Positions 1 to 9,600 of a DNA stretch of 64,000 nt are shown piece by piece. The translations under genes were made by a program, and so were the position numbers. This DNA comes from Auriscalpium vulgare (Eukaryota > Basidiomycota > Agaricomycetes > Russulales > Auriscalpiaceae). Below the pieces are notes generated by a model. It did no database searches. It saw only the letters and a list, made by a program, of their open reading frames with translations, and was not told the origin of the DNA. Each line of letters begins with the position of its first letter. Position 1 is the stretch's first letter. Location: NCBI GenBank assembly GCA_019915015.1, contig JAHBBC010000009.1, positions 1,240,001 through 1,304,000 of the forward strand. Reading direction: 5' to 3'.

Positions 1-594
1 GACCCAGCAACATTGAGTCTTTTAATATGTATTGTGCTCAGAAAGAATTTAATAATGCTCCGGAAAAACGCGGGTGAGCCTCGGGTGAACCCGTAAAGTG
101 TACTTTACTTCGGACTCCGACGCGCTATTCTTCTCCTTGAAAGAACTGATTCCCAATGTGGAATCAGAACAGGATATGCTTCAAGAGATGTGTAGGGTGC
201 CTAGGTCGAAAATGTACGAACCTTCAGGAAGTTGTAGACACCCTTCAAGAAAATGTATGGACCCTTCAAAGGTTTGTAGTCGCCCTTCATGATGCACAGG
301 CAGGGCAGTTCGCGATCTTTAATTCGTCTGGACCGCAAATGAAAAGTAATCTTTCTTTATTTCGGTGAGCTCAAATTTATTTTATATTGCACCTGCCCAG
401 AAGCCAATAGAGCTGTCAATATTCAAATGTTGATATATGTCGCACTCAATAGCACTCAGCCTCTGAGCTGACCCAGCAACATTGAGTCTTTTAATATGTA
501 TTGTGCTCAGAAAGAATTTAATAATGCTCCGGAAAAACGCGGGTGAGCCTCGGGTGAACCCGTAAAGTGTACTTTACTTCGGACTCCGACGCGC
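1..594. repeat. 469-bp satellite, left block (about 1.3 units)
   Basis: The sequence at position 1 recurs at 470, giving a 469-bp period. The block is interrupted at 594 by the LTR of E1 and resumes at 14150 in the same phase. It is AT-richer than the neighbouring retroelements. Short reading frames of 64 and 70 codons recur in every unit but have no start context or partner that would make them genes. Confidence 0.97.
591..594. repeat. Target-site duplication of E1, left copy (GCGC)
   Basis: GCGC precedes the TG of the left LTR and recurs at 14150-14153 after the CA of the right LTR. Joining the two flanks restores the uninterrupted satellite. Confidence 0.85.
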
Positions 595-1252
595 TGATAC
601 GCTATCACCCGGGACGGACCCTAGCGGGGCGTGCGGCGAGTGCCTCACAGGGACAACAACCACCAACACTGCCTCCTATACGTTGCGATCCAGTCCGGGT
701 GACTAGTCTTGCTGAGGGGGGAAGGTGTTCGTGTCGCTGTTGCGCTTCGTGCCCTCCCCGCGGTCGTGCGGGGCCACCTCCTACCGCCTAAACACCAAAC
801 TAAACACTCACCTGCCTGGGGATGCCCTCTACGGGATCCTCCTCCGAGTGCTTCGCACCCGTGTGCGAAGCGTCCGCCTATGGGCCGTCGCACCCCCTCT
901 TGCCTGTCCGCCTGCCTACCTGTTCCCACATCGGTGGGGTCCTTCCTTCCTAAGTCTGGTAGCGCCTCAGGCTACAGTTTCTGTGAGGTAAAGGGTGTGG
1001 GTGGCTTGCGCCGCCCACAGGTTGATTGGGTTGCTACGTCTCGCGCAGCTCCCTAAGTAGTGGCTCTACCTACGTCGCTAAGCCCTCCCGATCTAGCCCG
1101 TTCCGGTGATCCGTTCCGTCGCCAGTCCCGGTTGCTCCTGGGTCGCCGGACCACGTTCCCATCACCCCCGCTCCCGCGACCCTGCGCCTCGCATGCTGCT
1201 TCCCCGTCTCGCGACGTCTCGCTACACGCTTGCCCGCGGCCTGAACCTATCA
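595..1252 (-). repeat. E1 3' LTR
   Basis: 658-bp direct repeat of 13492-14149, TG...CA ended. In the sense of the element this is the 3' LTR because the polypurine tract abuts it at 1253. Open frames inside it recur unchanged in the other LTR and are not genes. Confidence 0.95.
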
Positions 1253-1267
1253 TTTCTCTCCCCAACT
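1253..1267 (-). promoter_or_regulatory. E1 polypurine tract next to the 3' LTR
   Basis: On the minus strand the sequence AGTTGGGGAGAGAAA runs directly into the TG of the 3' LTR. That is the expected position of the plus-strand primer for reverse transcription. Confidence 0.8.
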
Positions 1268-1273
1268 GAAACT

Positions 1274-1291
1274 GCAACTGTCCCCAGTTGC
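1274..1291. other. Perfect 7-bp-stem hairpin beside the terminal polypurine tract
   Basis: GCAACTG, a 4-base loop, CAGTTGC. A hairpin plus polypurine tract of the same design lies just after pol at 6543-6579, and again after pol in E3 at 59799-59833. Confidence 0.7.
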
Positions 1292-1313
1292 CAGGAACCG
1301 TGCGGAAGCGGCA

Positions 1314-1320
1314 TATAAGG
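1314..1320 (+). promoter_or_regulatory. TATA box of antisense gene A
   Basis: TATAAGG lies 67 bp upstream of the ATG at 1381, just inside the LTR. Two TCGCGA half-sites at 1323 and 1333 follow it directly. Confidence 0.6.
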
Positions 1321-1380
1321 GCTCGCGACCTTTCGCGATAACGTCGCTTGTAGCATCCCTTTGCCGATTTCTGTCCCGCG

Positions 1381-2629
1381 ATGTCCCTCCCCGCAGCGTC
1401 TGCCACCGCCGACAACCTCGACCTCCTCCGCCTGTTGACGCAGGCCCCCTTCGCTGGTTTTGACCTTGGGGATGCCGAACGGGAGGTTGCGCTACGTCTA
1501 GAGTGGGCCGACAAAGTCAACCAGCTCGTGGTGCGTGCTGGTCCCCGACCGCGTCTTTTCCCGGCTTGGCTGATGATGAACTCAATTCCAGACCCTTTCT
1601 TCAATCCGCGCGTCCCGCAGCCTGCGCGATCTTGCCTTCCACTTCACCTCGCCGATCCTCGAGTTCATGGTGAAGCTCGTTCCAGCGTCCGCCCCTCTCG
1701 CCCAGCGCTTCGAGGGCACCCTCATGCGTACCCTCCCCGACTCAGCGCGCGCCAGCCCGCGGTGGTCCCAGATGTTCTCCCCTTTCCCTGCCGACGCTAC
1801 CGACGCGGAACTCCACGTCTTGATCACCATCGTGGAGGCTGGGCTCTGGACCGTGTACTACTTCGGAGACGGTTCTGTCGAATCCTACCTCCATGAAATC
1901 ACGGAGTTGCATGGCGCCTTCCCCACCCTGCGTCCTCAGGGGATGCAGAGCTGGCTCCTACGTGATTTCGACGCCCGGGCCGTCCATGGGATGTTTGTTA
2001 TTACCCGCGAAGACGCCGTGTGCCGCGCCCTGGCCTACCACGTCCGTGGTGCCTCCAGCTCCCCCCACTCTCGTGCCTACGCGGGCCGCCTCACCACGGG
2101 CGTGGTGTACTACCTATTGGGGGGCCTCGCGGAGGACTCGGTGGATATGTTACGGGACTTTACCACCATTTCCGAGGCCTTCGACACGTTTCGCGATATT
2201 TGGGCGGACTGGCCACTGGTGTTGGATCGCCTCGACATGCGCTGGGCCGCGATGGCAACCTGTATGGGCGGGATGCTGGACGCATGGGGATTAGGGTCCC
2301 GCCTCCTGGCCAACCTCCAGCCCGCAGACTTCCTGGTCCAGGATATCAGCGTGGCCTCGATTCGCGCCATCGAGCAGATCAGTTCTGCGCGCCTCTCGCA
2401 CATCTCCTCCTCCCAAGCCATAGCTGAGATACCCCTAGGCTTCGATGCCATAGTCCATCCCTCGGACCAGCCGGGCCCTCTTCCCTTCCCCGCGCACCCC
2501 ACGGTACCAGCGCCGACGGCCCCCTCCGCGTCTCCTACCTACGCCGGGGAGATACCGCCGCCCATCGCCAGCTCGGAAGAAGTCGAGGAGGGGGAGGTGA
2601 TCGAGCTTCTGATGGAGCGCGAGGAATAG
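1381..2629 (+). CDS. E1 antisense gene A: unrecognised 395-aa protein
   Basis: Exons 1381-1530 and 1592-2629 give 395 residues. The 61-bp phase-0 intron has donor GTGCGT, a CTGAT branch motif and a CAG acceptor; using it fuses a 50-residue N-terminal exon to a long open frame. The protein is largely helical-looking in the middle, with a Pro/Ala-rich tail and an acidic end (EEVEEGEVIELLMEREE). No domain is recognised. The first exon ends in an EWADKVNQL-type segment, and exon 2 begins with a hydrophobic stretch (SPILEFMV) that recurs in the E3 gene at 62930-64000. Gene B has the same exon plan, so A and B look like ancient paralogues. It is transcribed against gag-pol, from a TATA box next to the LTR. 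Function is unknown; a regulatory or structural accessory role is only inference. Confidence 0.75.
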
Positions 2630-2968
2630 GTATATTCCCGGGCCCATGTCTGTAGAATGTTCCATAGCTATTGAAATGGAACCAGGAGCCATGTGCGGCT
2701 TCCCCCTGTCCCTGTGCCACGTTTCGCGATGCCTTGCGATAAGCTCCTGGGCCCATGCCGGAGGCTCCGTCTGGGTCGCGATCTGTCGCGATAACCCACG
2801 TTGGCCGGAACTCCGGCGAGACCCTCGTGTTTTGGTCTTCGCGCTGTATCGCGACGCCGCGATGGTGTGCCTCTTTCCCTACTCGCGCCGCCTATATGAG
2901 GGGGCTGCGACGATGGCCTTTTCCAAAAAAACCCTCAACGCCCCAGTCCGTCCGACTACCTCCTCCAC
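2630..2968 (+). promoter_or_regulatory. Spacer between genes A and B with the gene B promoter
   Basis: 339 bp without a gene. It holds TCGCGA-N4-TTGCGA at 2724-2739, an exact TCGCGA-N4-TCGCGA at 2776-2791 and a TATA box (TATATGAG, 2893-2900) 76 bp before the gene B ATG. The 10-mer TCGCGATAAC at 2786 also occurs at 1333 in the gene A leader. Confidence 0.6.
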
Positions 2969-4150
2969 ATGCAGGCCGTCCTACTCCGCGCGTTTTCGCG
3001 TTTCCGGCTGTACCAGCTGTTGATACATCCGGTTGAGGTGCCCTTGCCTGGTGCCGACGCTTCCTCATTTCCCGCGGCCGCCGTTGCCTGGCTTCAGGAG
3101 ATCTCCGACCTATTGGTGCGTCGTCCCGCGGCCCTCTTTTCCCTCATCCCGGCCTCGTACTGACGTTGTCTTCGCTTCTTCCCCCCTTTTCAGCAGGACC
3201 ATCGCGAGACGTCGCATTTTACCCTACCGGCCCTCGCGTCCATGACCGTCGTCTCGACGCTCTCCTACCTAGCGGAGCGCTTTCCCGAAACGTTCGAACA
3301 AACCGCCCCCATTCGCGCGAATATCGTAGGAAATATTCCGTTCGGAGGGGACAACGCCCCGGGGCAGCCACCCAGCGTCGCTCTGCTTCCTCACGTGGTC
3401 CATGTGGACTCCTTGGCCCACCTGGTGGAGCGCTCCGTTTGGTTGCTGTACCGTCACCAACTTCACGGCCGGGCAACTTTCGAGGTCAACTTGGCAGCGC
3501 TGTTCGGCCCCGAGTTTGCCCCCCGTCCCGACGGCCTTGCCACCCGTGTTGCCGAGTTATTCCTTCGCGACCTCGATCGTTTGAGTGACGACCTCGACCA
3601 CGCCGACGGGCTGGTCGGGGCCCTCATGCTCCCCTTGAACCGCGCCGTGATCGGAATGACCCACCCCCGCGACATTGGCGTCCTCGACTTCCTTGCGGCC
3701 GCGAGTCCCTCGTTGCAGGCTGCCCATCGTGCGAACGTCCGTGAAGCCGCCGACTATCTCGTTCCCGGCCTCAAGTTGGTCGCGGAGCTTCGCGACTTCG
3801 TTTGGGCGGACCAATTGAACGCCAGCCACCTGCGCCACGCCGTCACTCGCCTCGAAGGCACCGCGGGAAAGCTGCTGTACGATGCCTGCGAAGTTGCCGC
3901 GGTCCTCGACCACCTCGCCGGTGCCGGTCCTATGCGCCGTATGCTTACCGCCCTTCCCTTCCCGCCGCTTACTCACCGAGTCATCCGCCGCGGCTCTATC
4001 GCGTTCTCGTGGGGGGTCCCCAACCTTGTTGAGGTCGTGGGCCCGAGGCCTCCTGATGCCCTGAGTCGACGGGCTGGTCGTAGGAATGGGGGTAACCGCG
4101 CCCGGACTCCCGCGCCCAATGGTGCGTCTGGGTCCGGTGCGCCCGCGTAG
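2969..4150 (+). CDS. E1 antisense gene B: unrecognised 367-aa protein, paralogue of A
   Basis: Exons 2969-3115 and 3194-4150. The 78-bp phase-0 intron has donor GTGCGT, a CTGAC branch motif and a pyrimidine-rich acceptor. The first exon encodes 49 residues, matching gene A in length, phase and donor. The protein has a helical core, a segment SLAHLVERSVWLLYR near residue 110, and near residue 325 a motif FSWGVPNLVE followed by an Arg/Gly/Pro-rich tail. The E3 gene at 62930-64000 has an equivalent order: ARQLARLCESALWAAF in the middle and AVPMGWQNVHRG plus an Arg/Gly tail at the end. No family is recognised. The ATG at 2969 was chosen because it follows the TATA box at 2893 and begins the frame spliced into exon 2. 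Confidence 0.75.
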
Positions 4151-4429
4151 CGAGCGATTCCTGTAATTTGCCCAAGGCGCCCTTAGGGCCCAGTAATGCC
4201 ATTCCGTTCCCTATCCCTTCTTCTTGACTCGCGCGCGAACGCTCGCTAAGCCGTGTGAAGGTAAGCGCCGCACCTGTCGCGGCCCGGCGGGCCCGCTCTG
4301 CTTCCACGTCGGAAGCAAAAACCCACACGCTGGCGCGGCGCCCCGTCTTAACGCGACGCGTTGCGCCTCGACCTCTCCGTCTCTCTCTTTCCTCCCCTCA
4401 CCTCTCCCTATCTCCCCCCTTCCCTGGCC

Positions 4430-6128
4430 ATGTCTGCGTTCTCCCGCCCTATCAACCTCAGGAAACGGCTGTCCGCCGTAGAAGCGCTCGTCGCCTCCCT
4501 CCCCACAGTCGACTCCGCCCACTACGGCGAGTTCGCCGCGAACTGGGAGTCGGCCACGGTGAGTGCCCACGGCCTCTCGCTCCCGACGCTCTGCTGACCC
4601 TCCCTTGTGTCCAGTCCGCCTATGCTGAGGTGCTGGGGGAGGACCCCCCGCCGTCCGAGGTGCTGGACAGGATCGGGGCCGTGTCCGCCGTTGTCGACGC
4701 CTGGCCGTCCTCCGGCCCCTCCCCCACGCCGTCCTCACCCGCCATCCCCTACTCCACTCCCGTCGCCGCTCCCCTCTCCCGTCAGGCTGGCAAGCGGGCC
4801 CGCGCCGACAGTGCCCTCCCCGCGCCTTCTGTCCGCCCCCCGGTCTCCTCCACGCCTCACCGCGCCGCCGCCCGCGCTTCCCCGCCGCCCACCAAGCGCA
4901 ACCGCGAGTCCGCCCCCTCCGAGGCTGACGCCGAGGCCGAGGTCGACGAGCTAGATGAGGCGGGGGACCCGCAGGAGCCCGTCGCGCAGCGCACCCGCGG
5001 CGCCACCAAACTCCCCGCCCCCCGATCAGTCCCCGCCGCCGCCAAGTCGAAGGGCAAGGGCAAAGCCGTCCGCAGTTCCAAGCGCCCTGCCAACGTCCCC
5101 TCCGGCTCCCTCGTGCCTCCGCCCGCCGCCACTGTCCCCTCTTCCGAGGCCGGCTCCCCCGCGCCCGCCGCCGACCCTTCCACCTCCGTCAAGGGCGCCA
5201 AGATCCCCGTCGCTGACACCTTCCCGGGCCGCCGCCTTCAGGTACGTCGCCCTTTTCTTGTCCGTCGTGTTGCGCCGCTCACACTCCGACCCTCAGGCTT
5301 CCGCCCCCTGCTACCGCTGCGCCACGATGGACTCCCACCCCACGTGCTTCTTCACGGACGTCAGCGGCCGCCAGTGCCATCGCTGCTTCGTGGGCCACCA
5401 CAAGTGCGACGACGGTGTCCGCGGGACGCACTTCTACGTGGTGGGCAGCGACGGAGTCTCGCAGGATGTCGACCCTGCCGGCATCCATGTCCGTCCCCGG
5501 TCCTCCGCCTTCGACTGGGCCGACCACCCCGACCCTGCCGGCGCCGTCCCCATCCTCCGCTACGACTCCCCGCCGCAGCTTTTCCGGACCTACAACGCGC
5601 TCACGGAGGAGCTCAACACCATCAGCGTCAACTACGCGACGCTCGACGCCCGGGCCCGCGGCATCGTCGCTGAGCGGAACTGGGTCTGGCGGACCCTGCA
5701 GCAGCTCGGCGACCCCGCGTTCCCTGCGCCTGCCGGGGGCCTCATCTCGCCGCAGGTTGGCCCCTTCGATCCGCCGCGCCGCCTCCCATTCCCTGCTCCC
5801 TCCGCGTCGCGTGCCGCTTCTCCCGCGCCGGCCAGGCCTGCCTCGCGCCTCCCCCTCGCGCCGCCCTCGTCGGCTCTCATCGCCTCTTCCCTCCCGCTGC
5901 TTAGCGCCGCCGTCGTGGCTCCCCTCGGTCGCGCTTCTCGCCTTCCTTCCCCCGTGCCTCCGGTTGCTCCCGCTGCGCCCTTCTCGCCGCTCGCCTCTGC
6001 CGCTCCTCCCGCGTCGGACCCTGCCCCGGCCCTACCATGCCTACCGCCGCCGCTCCCTCCTTCGAGGATGTCGGCACGCCGCCCTCCGCCGCGGCTGATG
6101 GTCCCGCTGACCCCGCGCCCGCCGCTTA
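4430..6128 (+). CDS. E1 antisense gene C: protein with a Zn2Cys6-like cysteine cluster (3' end uncertain)
   Basis: Exons 4430-4558, 4615-5241 and 5297 onward, separated by 56- and 55-bp phase-0 introns. Exon 1 encodes 43 residues. Exon 2 is Pro/Ala/Ser-rich with basic patches such as KSKGKGKAVRSSKR. Exon 3 opens with six cysteines in the order C-x2-C-x8-C-x9-C-x2-C-x6-C, which resembles a fungal Zn2Cys6 cluster with a lengthened first loop. A helical segment (around FRTYNALTEELNTI) follows. The E3 gene at 60124-62440 has the same exon order and cysteine cluster. The frame read from exon 3 stays open to 6343 but looks non-coding after about 6030, whereas the +1 frame from 6037 to a stop at 6128 looks coding with an acidic Pro/Ala end. 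I therefore suspect a further intron or a frameshift in this copy. DNA binding is inferred from the cysteine pattern only. Confidence 0.65.
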
Positions 6129-6601
6129 GCCGCTTGCGAGCCTTCTTTAAAAGGAGTCGCCCCTGCTTCAACAGCAGAGGGCCTTGGTGCTTCGATGCGG
6201 GGGGCGTTCCTCGTGTCCTAGGTGGGGGTTTCGGCGTCTCGCTGTCGTGTTGTCCGCTCGTTATCGGTCTGTTCATAGTTGTTCGCTATCCGTCGCTACC
6301 TCTTTGCTGTGTACATAGAATTCGCTATCCTGCTATGTTGTGAATAGAGTCCATTGCTTGTGTCACAGTGTGAGCGTGTCCTATCGCGTTTCCGGCGCGA
6401 CCCCAGCCTTGTTCCAGACCCTTGAAGCCTTAGTCGGTGCCTGCCCAGTCCGAGCTTCGCTAGCGCTCGCGACCTCGACTTATCGTCCTGACTCGTCTCC
6501 ATCCGTACTTCCAGCTGTTCAGTCCTAAATACCACCGTCTAATCCTCCCCCCAACTGAAATATCGACTGTCCTCAGTCGCCGTAGTGCTGGGCGGTACTT
6601 T
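6129..6601. other. Gap between the convergent 3' ends of gene C and E1 pol
   Basis: 473 bp with no convincing gene. Its right part carries the internal hairpin/polypurine module. Confidence 0.6.
6543..6579 (-). promoter_or_regulatory. Internal hairpin plus polypurine tract just downstream of E1 pol
   Basis: On the minus strand, 22 bp after the pol stop, come a perfect 6-bp stem (CGACTG, 4-base loop, CAGTCG; 6564-6579), then TTTCAGTTGGGGGGAGGAT. The LTR-adjacent module at 1253-1291 has the same order: hairpin, TTTCAGTTGGGG, purines. E3 carries a counterpart at 59799-59833. It may be a central polypurine tract or a relic of an earlier 3' end. Confidence 0.65.
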
Positions 6602-9600
6602 TTAGACGGTGATCTCGTCGTCCTTGTCATCGTCTTCCCTGGTGGGGTCGTCTGCTTCCTCTTCATGAATGGCATCGTGATCCTGCCTATCTTCATGAAG
6701 TAGCTCGTCCACCCTGGACTGTGGGACGTCCAGAAATTCGGGCAACTCTGGCAGCGCAATGTTCGTTCGCGCGAAGTAAGGCAGGACGCGAAACTCCGCG
6801 ACCGGTCGGTCGAAGAGCGCACCGTGGAGGTCCGCAAGCACGTAAGGTCCTCCTTTCCGTCGGCCAATTACCACGAACGGTCCATCGTAGCGCGGAAGCA
6901 TTTTTCGATCTAATGACTTCTCGTACCGCGTGAACCGTAGGAGGACCAAGTCGCCTCTCTTGAAATTGTAGTCGCGAATCGTCGCTTCGTGGTCACGTTC
7001 AAATTTTACCGCCGCGATACGTCGCGCTTCAAAGACTTTGTCGTGGATGGTCCTTAACTGGGCTTTTCTCTTTTGTAGGGCCATTGCCCTGCGCGCTATG
7101 AGGTCTGTGGAAGACAGTAGAGACTCGGGCGGAGGCATCAAGTATGAAGCCTCGATGATATCCAGCGGCATTAGCGGCTGCGTTCCTGTTACCGCGAAGT
7201 ATGGCGAGCAGCCCATCCTCCGCCTGATCGTTATCCTGTCCGACCAGAATACCGAGTACGCGACCGTTGACCATTTTGCAGCATTTCCATCGGCTGCCTT
7301 GTAGAGCGCTTGACGTACGTCGAAGTGAGACCGCTCGACTATTCCGTTGGCTCGCGAATTATATCCCGATATTCGAATGTGCCGGACTCCATACTTATGC
7401 GACAGGGATTCCAAGGCCGACACGAACGGTGCGCCGTTGTCCGTGACCACTTCTCGCAGGGCGCCCCACCGGCACAAGACGTCTTCGAAAATCCATTTCG
7501 CGATGGCGTCCGCCGTCTCCGCCCTTAGCATTCTCCACTCTGGATAGTGGGTTACGGAGCAGCGTCCTTGCACGATGTATTTGAATCCGCCGCTTGCTGG
7601 CATATGCATGGTGTCTGCATACATCTTTGCGAAAAGGTTCGCCGGCGTTGCCACCGTTGGCGGTATCAGGCTGTGGCGAACTAGTCGGGTTTCGCAAATA
7701 TGGCACGTTCTCACCCACCAGGCCACGTCTGCGTCCACGTATGGCCACCAGAAACGCTCCAACAGCATCATCCGCGTCGCGTAGACGCCTTTGTGTCCGA
7801 CATCGTCATGAGCTGCTTTGAGGACCGCGATACGTCGGTCTCCTCCCAGCACGAGTTGGTGCCTGCCTTGGTGGTGCCTTTTGAAAAGGCGGTCCCCATC
7901 CTTGAAGAACTGGAGCGCGTATCGAGCGAAACGAGCGAACTGTTCGTCGGTCAAGTCCGCCGGCCGCGCCAGGGTCCCTAACCAGTCCCTGACTAGTTCC
8001 AGCCGCTTGTCAGCTTCATGAGCCTTGTCTGATCTGGGAACATCGCGATACGTCGCGTCCTGTACTGGTGCGGGTTGCATTTGGACCGTAGTTGCCCAGA
8101 CGTCGGCCGGTTCATCGTGGGAGCGCCGGGCCTCCTCGCGACGTATCGCGTCCTGGCTTGAACCAGCCCCATGTTCGTCTGGTATGCTTCCTGGCCCCGT
8201 CCATCCATCTTGCCGTCGCGAGGCTCTCTCTTGCGCTGTCTTCGGGACTACCATGTTTACGATATGTGCGAAACCATACACCGCATCAACCCAGTCGTCG
8301 AAGTCGTCTTCCTGTTCCAGAGCGTCTCCTGGTTGCCTACGCCTCCTGGATAGGCCGTCGGGCCCGTGGAAGAGTCCCGGCACATGCACTAGCTCAAAAT
8401 GGAACATCAGGATGCCTATAATCCACCTGTTCATACTGGCCGATGGCTCGAGGTCAGGATTTTCCAGCATGCCTTTGATATACCTGGCGTCGACCTCAAT
8501 GGTCAGGTTCCTCACCCCTATCAGGTAGACTTTAAGGGCCCGCAGGGCTCGAAAAAGACCATAGAGCTCCAGCTTGGGCTGCGAGAACCGCGCTTCGCGA
8601 TCGTTTAGCGCGATGCTACCAAATCGAGAATATCGGCGTCTCTTCCTGTCTTGGGGAACGTTGGGGTCCGCCTGACTCAATAGGAAACCCACCGCGATGT
8701 ACGAGGTGTCTACCGCTAGGATCACGGGGGCCTCCGACGTGTAATCAATCGGTAGGAGCGCTGGTGATGCGAGGACTGCCTCCTTGAGGTCCTCCATAGC
8801 TCGCGACTGTTCGGGTCCCCATTCGAACGGGACGTCCTTCCTCGTCAGGTGTGTCAAGGCATGGGCTCGGTGCGCAAAGTTACGGATAAAGATGCGCAGG
8901 ACTCCGACTGTCCCCAAGAAAGCCCGTACGTCTGAGAGGTCCGTGCACGGCCCCCAATTGCGAATCTTCGCGACCTTTTCTTCGTCTGCCATCCTTCCTT
9001 GCGGTGTGCAGCGATGCCCTACCACGTAGAATTCTGGTACGCACAGCTGTGATTTCCATCCTGAGAACGTGCCATGACAGTAGCGCATTCGTTGGACTAC
9101 CCTGTTAACGTTGTTAAAGTGTTCCCATACGAACCGCCTTATGCCGTTGTTGCCGGGGATCGTTTCGTATCCTCCGCCTTCCGTCCTGTAGTCCGAGTCC
9201 GGCCCCTTCAGGGGGACGTCGTCTATAAAAGGCACCGTAATATGCGGGATTTCCGGTTGGAGAATAAAGGTCACGTCGTCGTGGAAGATCGGGACGGAAT
9301 TCGTCCACCCCATAGGCAGGGTCACCAGCCGTTTTGCGCCGTACGGCGTCTGGAAAGTCGTGAGGTCCCTTGAGGCTTCATCTAGTCTCCTTTCGTCATA
9401 GCCCACGTAGAGGTCCAGAATTCCCCCGCACGGCCGCCCCGCAAACTGCTCCGCCAAATGATCTGGGAAGGGGGGTACTCCTGAGTGCGCGATGGTCACC
9501 GCATTCAGGGGTTCCAGACTATGGACTATACGGAGGCTGGTCCCGTCCTTCTTAACCACACAGAACCACCTAGAGCGGTACGACGAGTTTGAGTCCTCGT

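Noticed and set aside
98..368. Reading frames of 64 and 70 codons repeated in every satellite unit
   Set aside because: They track the 469-bp repeat, have no promoter or splice context, and overlap in different frames; they are better seen as a degenerate fossil than as genes.
645..1056. Open frames of about 90-115 codons within the E1 LTRs
   Set aside because: Present identically in both LTRs on both strands with no coding features; a consequence of high GC.
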